Shown: one piece after another, positions 56,101 through 64,000 of the stretch
How the letters are laid out: every line of letters begins with the position of its first letter
Numbering within the stretch: position 1 is the stretch's first letter
Assembly: GCA_003117195.1 (NCBI GenBank)
Contig: BDSI01000004.1
Location: 1,421,290 to 1,485,289, forward strand
DNA length: 64,000 bases
Origin: Eudorina sp. 2006-703-Eu-15
Taxonomy: Eukaryota; Chlorophyta; Chlorophyceae; Chlamydomonadales; Volvocaceae
Direction: 5' to 3'
Position numbers and translations under genes: made by a program
The notes under the pieces: model-generated
The model's input: only the letters and a program-made list of their open reading frames with translations
What the model was told of the DNA's origin: nothing
The model's database searches: none

Positions 56101-58743
56101 TTTTCAGGATTTTTTTATCCCGCCCACCTTCTCCTCGTGTGCCGTTTGACGAAAAGACATTGGGTGGGGCCTGCTGGGGCTTGCCCTGGTATACACCGGT
56201 GATCCCTTTCGGGTCCGCTGTAACGTTCATTCATTCATTGACGAAAAGACATAACTAACCATAAGGGCTTGCGTCTGTTTGCCCTACCCCAGGTTTTGTG
56301 TCCGGAGTCGCTAATCAGCTCGACAACAACCGCGGGGGGCACTGGATGCGGCAGCGGCGGCGCGGCGGCGGAGATGGGCGCCTTACACGCCGGGGCGAGG
56401 CTGGTCGCCTGCTCGGTGGACTGCTTGGGCCCCGCCGGGCTGACGGCGCTCGCGCCGGCGCTGACGTGGCTGGCACAGAACGGCCCGCCGGCGGCCGCTG
56501 CGGACGTGGCAGTGGTTGCGGCGCATTGCAACGCGCCGCCACCCGAGGTTGGTTTTGCGGGGCCCCCCTCATTCTGCAGGAAGCTGGCGGTGATTGACCT
56601 GTGGGCGTCCGTTGCAGTCTGGAATGTGGCTCGCTGCCGGCCTCAAGACGCCACAGTCGTCACCATTGAGATTATTACCACCCCTGCCACTGCGTGCATC
56701 ATCACGGCCACGGCGCCTCCCCCATGTGGTTGGATAGCCCGGGACGGTTGGCCAGCCCACACCACATGGTGTCAAGCTTTCAACCAGCCATAACATATTC
56801 GCCAACTCCACGGCATTCGCGTTCGAGCGTAAAGTTACCATAACAAAATTTCAAAGTTACAAACCAAAAGTGTGTTCCCCACCAACTGCTGTCCCCCCGC
56901 GCAGGCGCTCTTCCACTCGCTGTTGCGTAACCCGCACGCGGCAGTCCTGCACGCCGCGCTCCAGAGCCAGGTGCACGTGTGTCGTACGGTTCCGCAGCAG
57001 TACGCAGCCGCTGTACGGCGTCTGTTCCCCCCGGACTTCGCCCCGGCGGTAGCGACTGCGCGACCTGCAAACGCGGCTGCGGGTGCGGCGCCGCCGCCGC
57101 TCGGTGGTGCGTCGGCGCAGTTGGCTGCCGTGTTCAAGTCGTACATGGCGCGAAAGCTCGGAGACGATGAGGAGGCGGCGGCAGTCGCGGCGGTGGCGGC
57201 GGCGCGGTCAGTTGAGGCGGAAAGGTTGGCCGACGCTGTGAATTCGGAGTGCGTGGGGCAGATGGCGCTCGGCCGGCAAGCGGCGGCAGCAACGGCACTG
57301 CGGCGAGCGGTGGAGCGAGGGACAGAGGCGATGCAGGTGCGCTTTCCTTGCCATGCCATAGATCCCTACATGATATCCTGTTCAACATCCCTAGACGGTA
57401 TTATTATTAAGAATGTTACAGTGGACGCCGCGGGTCATCGGTGACAGCCATAGCTTCCTCACCAGCCCTAGATGGTATGCTGCTCCACAGCTCTGAGGCC
57501 AAGTTCGCTTTTGGAAAGCACCTGCCGATGAGGTGCGGTGCTGCCGCCGTGGTGCAGCCACAGCCGCCAGGTAGCGACGCTACCTGGCGATATATCCCCT
57601 CAACGTGCTGCACGCGGCCCCGCTCTCCCCGATTTACTGCCCTCGAGGTGACTCGGCCCCTGCAACGTTTGACCCTGAAACCTTCCATGTCGTACCTGCC
57701 CGGCGCACAGACGTGCGCGGGAGCTCTAGCGCTGCGGCGCTCGGCCTCGGACGCGGGCTGCGGCGCCAGTGATCCCATGGTGAGGTAACCTGGTGGGCGG
57801 CAGCGACTCCCCTGGCCATGCCCTTTGAAGCCGCAGCAGGTCGTCGGCGTCGTCATAGAAATAGGGGTAGCGTCGTCATAGAAATAGGGGTAGCTGTTAC
57901 AGACTTATGGTCGGCTCCAGACCGGATAGGTGTTGGTTGGTGGGCCCCATGGATAGCTCTGGGTTGAATGGGACCCGATGACCGTCCGTGGAAGGCGTGC
58001 GGCATGCAGGGCCCAACTAGTCAACAGCGCACGGTATCCTCCATCCCCGACCCACGCACATGCTCGCGGAACCGGCGCTCGCCCTCCGCAGGCGACCGAC
58101 GCGGCCGTGGGCGGCATGGACGTCTTTGGCAGCGGCGTCGGCGGCGGCGGCGGCGGCGGCTTCCAGCAGCCGCTAAGCAGCTCCCAACAGCTCCCTCATC
58201 CGCAGCGACAGCAGTCACAACAGCAGCAGCAGCCACAGCACGGGGCATCCGGCGGGGGTCCTCTGACACCTCTGGTGTCCGACGACAACACGGCCATGCA
58301 CGTGCTCAAGAACGCGCTCGGGGGCCTCGAGCGAGCCCTGGGCGCCCTGCACGCGACGGTGCTGGCGCAGGGCATCAACAAGGGCCGCCCAGCGGACTGG
58401 GACCAGCTGCAGGTAGGTACGGCAAGAGTATTGTACGGCATATGGGGATATGACCCCGTACAAGAGCGCCCGCACCGACATCGGGGATGCGATGGTTCGG
58501 GCCAGTCCACACGATTGCCATCACGGTACCAAGAGTCCATGACCCTTGACTGCCAGGGGGCAAAACCTCCTTCCGTTGTGCTTTGGTGTGACTCGGTGTG
58601 GCTTGGTGTGACGTGCCGTTCGCCCCGTCGGTGCGCCCGGCCGTCCGCAGGTCCACGCCCGTGCCTTGCTGGGGGATCTGTCGAGCGCCACGTCCCGGAT
58701 CCGCAACATGAACGAGCTGCTGTACGCGCTGCAGGGCCGCTGA
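50163..58743 (+). CDS. FLIP: FLIP/FIRRM-like helical protein (FIGNL1-interacting family)
   Basis: Eighteen in-frame exons, 1,231 aa: 50163-50393, 50486-50637, 50956-51068, 51287-51388, 51561-51719, 51783-51923, 52270-52373, 52541-52921, 53133-53369, 53627-53795, 54171-54445, 54906-55196, 55447-55633, 55869-55921, 56293-56547, 56905-57336, 58092-58412, 58651-58743. The protein is all-helical with Ala/Gly runs. Recalled human C1orf112/FIRRM has matching blocks in the same order: LASHSFFSPE; ELLEACRALFGALFEGL; LNILWTGLSRVMTALPPEAL; VLRALLGYLVAEVRAMA with EYEARLKVSRFWLQHAARV; CAVVCSWGACAHPLLFTAAA; and the C-terminal ALGGLERALGALHATVLAQG ... LGDLSSATSRIRNM. In animals and plants this partner of the AAA ATPase FIGNL1 controls RAD51/DMC1 filaments and limits meiotic crossovers. 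Assignment is by pattern, not search. Least certain borders: 51561, 53627 and 54906. Confidence 0.6.
55227..55270 (-). repeat. Short dispersed repeat 'GTCTACCAA', copy C
   Basis: Minus strand: GGCAGCAGCGCAGCTTTGTT then ATGTCTACCAAAGCCTAATA. It starts 30 bp after the donor of FLIP exon 12. The most diverged of the four copies. Confidence 0.7.
56067..56100 (+). repeat. Short dispersed repeat 'GTCTACCAA', copy D
   Basis: Plus strand: CAGCAGCGCAGTTTGAAA then ATGTCTACCAATTTCA. Inverted relative to copy C; the two flank FLIP exons 13 and 14. It lies in the intron before exon 56293-56547. Confidence 0.75.
57847..57893 (+). repeat. 23-bp tandem duplication
   Basis: Two copies of GTCGTCATAGAAATAGGGGT plus AGC in the FLIP intron before exon 58092-58412. 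Confidence 0.85.
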
Positions 58744-60464
58744 CGGGCGACGGCTTGGGGTGGTGCGGGCGGCATGGGCGTCTCCTGCGCAGTGAAGCAC
58801 TCGTCTGTTGTCACAGAGCGGCGCGTGCGGAGTCGTGCGGAATGGGGCTGAAGGGTTTGGGTTTGGAACGGGGGCGGGCGTTTGAAGGGCTGGTCTATCA
58901 GGGGCAGGATGTCCGGGTAGGCGTGGATGCGGCGGCACTGACGGTTCGCATTTGATTGAATACCCAACAAAACGATTCGTTTGGGGGGCGTCCGGTTCGC
59001 GCATCGTGCTGACGAGCGATCGGATAGGACGCGCCGTCACGTGTTTGCGTCGATGGTGCTGCCACAGCTGCGCCGGTGTTATTCCCGAACGTCTGTCATG
59101 GCTACCAAAGATGCGCATCGTAGTCTCTGGTTGTTTAGACACAGCCATCCACTGCCACAACAAAGACTGTCATTCGCTTATTATACCGTACGTTGAAGAC
59201 GCCGGGAGGAGCCGCGCGGAACAGTGATTCACTTAATCAAATGCGGACCGTGTTCCCATATCGAGCGACATCTGCAGTAGCGTACCGTCACCGTACCGAA
59301 CGGCCTCAACTGTCACAACCACCTCGGGTCGCCTCCAAGTCATCGTGGCCACTCTTCACAGCACCAACCGCATCAGCTGGGCAACTGGTGAACCGTTAGC
59401 CCTAGTCAGGCACGGCCCTGCCCGTAACCTCCCCAACCAGATCAGTGCCACCGCAGCCAAATCGAATCCGCAAGAACAACGGCTTTCGTCACTTCGTCAC
59501 CGATACCTAGGCAAGCAAACGTCTTGTGCCCAGTGATCACACTACTTCTTGATGCGGGGGCAGTCAAAGCACGTAACCCCCAGGCCACAATGAGGCCTGC
59601 AAGTTAGATCCGCATGCAAAGTGTGACTCGGTCGCTAGGCCCGTCAAAGACGCCCCAATAGAGCAGGAATATCACAGCTCCCAACATGGTACGGCAAGAC
59701 CCAGATCTGAACAATCTGAATCTGCCAAGCAGGGAGTACCCTGTCACGTACAGCTCACACAGAGCGGGGGGTCACCAAGCGCACTAAAGAGGATCAGAGA
59801 GGCAATGCACTCCTAGCTCGCGAATACGGTGGCAACAAAGGTGCAGCATTTAAGAGAAATCCAAAACCAAGACGTTCATGACTTTCCTTCCCCACCAACC
59901 CACGCCGTAGACATGCAGCATGTTCGTTGGCAACTAGGCGCTCGCCCCCACACATATGGCACATCGGCACACACGGCACCAGCGGCCCGGAAGGTACGTC
60001 TTCCGTCCTGCCGGGCCCTGCAAGTGTGCATAAAATGCATGATCAGCAGTTTCAAGGCCTGGCCCCAAAACACCCAAACGCGTGAACTGATTTACTACTT
60101 AGTTTTTCGAGTAACCCTAAAGTACGCTTCCGGCGGCCCGTGGTCGGATTCGAATGAAGTCTTAATGAAGATCATTTGATCAATGGCGCAATACAATGCA
60201 CCGGCATGAAATCCGCATGGACAGACACCCATCAACTTCGTGGTCACAAGTACAACTGTATCGCTCCGTCGCGGCCGAAAAAAGTGCCAAAGTGGGCAAA
60301 CCGGCAGCCTAAATCCGAACCACACCAAAACGCCAACAAAATTCCTCGTCGTTTCCTCATCAAGGGCCACCATCACGCCTTGCGGGCTCCGAGCTCAAAA
60401 TCCCAACAAGATCAAGCGATGAAGCCCATCCCAAATTTCTTCAAGAACCTCACGACAAGGTACC
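58744..60464. other. Intergenic between convergent FLIP and CCD genes
   Basis: About 1.7 kb. It should contain both 3' UTRs. No conserved protein block, RNA gene or clear repeat was seen; frames are short and unrelated. Confidence 0.4.
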
Positions 60465-63968
<3,504 letters not shown>

Positions 63969-64000
63969 CTGCCCACATGGACAGAGAGCAAATACACACA

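Overview
This window looks like nuclear DNA of a green alga, most likely a volvocine or Chlamydomonas-like chlorophyte. The genes are intron-rich with GT..AG introns, exons are GC-rich with Ala/Gly/Gln/Ser runs, and there are many minisatellites. Several products are typical of plants and algae: a THB-type truncated hemoglobin, an HCF164-like thioredoxin, a plant-type dual-helicase protein and a carotenoid oxygenase. The species is not identified. Gene models were spliced by hand from conserved blocks, GT/AG borders and codon phase, and no search was run. Four of the five complete multi-exon models join in frame from start codon to stop with a length divisible by three; in the fifth, the TsaD gene, only the start is uncertain.

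Layout. 0.5-1.6 kb (+): truncated hemoglobin. 1.6-6.2 kb: repeat-rich intergenic DNA with two copies of one dispersed repeat, a collapsed 1-kb LTR retrotransposon carrying an integrase/chromodomain remnant, and a 554-bp foldback element. 6.2-11.8 kb (-): a probable organelle-targeted helical-repeat (OPR-like) protein. 12.9-16.8 kb (+): an organellar-type TsaD/Qri7 tRNA threonylcarbamoyltransferase. 17.0-17.8 kb: a 740-bp element with 5-bp target duplications. 18.2-19.4 kb (+): the C-terminal half of a TxlA/HCF164-like thioredoxin whose upstream exons are not visible.

22.3-42.0 kb (+): one giant 30-exon gene (predicted 3,283 aa) that fuses a SEN1/UPF1-like helicase, a linker, a UvrD-like TRANK1-type helicase, a TPR-like region and an Ala-rich C-terminus. 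43.7-47.4 kb (-) and 47.6-49.3 kb (+): trans-2-enoyl-CoA reductase and methionine-R-sulfoxide reductase B, divergent across a 258-bp promoter region. 50.2-58.7 kb (+): an 18-exon, 1,231-aa helical protein that matches the FLIP/FIRRM (FIGNL1-interacting) family in block order. 60.5-64.0 kb (-): the C-terminal 342 residues of a carotenoid cleavage dioxygenase; its 5' end lies outside the window and a (GACA)n microsatellite of about 78 units sits in one intron.

The genes are not an operon or a cluster. By family knowledge they fall into plastid/mitochondrial roles (TsaD, HCF164-like, OPR-like, MsrB, CCD), very-long-chain lipid synthesis (TECR), NO/heme chemistry (THB), and nucleic-acid processing or recombination (dual helicase, FLIP). 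The least ordinary items are the dual-helicase gene, the FLIP homologue, the beheaded thioredoxin gene beside a transposon, and a short 'GTCTACCAA' repeat that occurs as inverted pairs around exons of two different genes.
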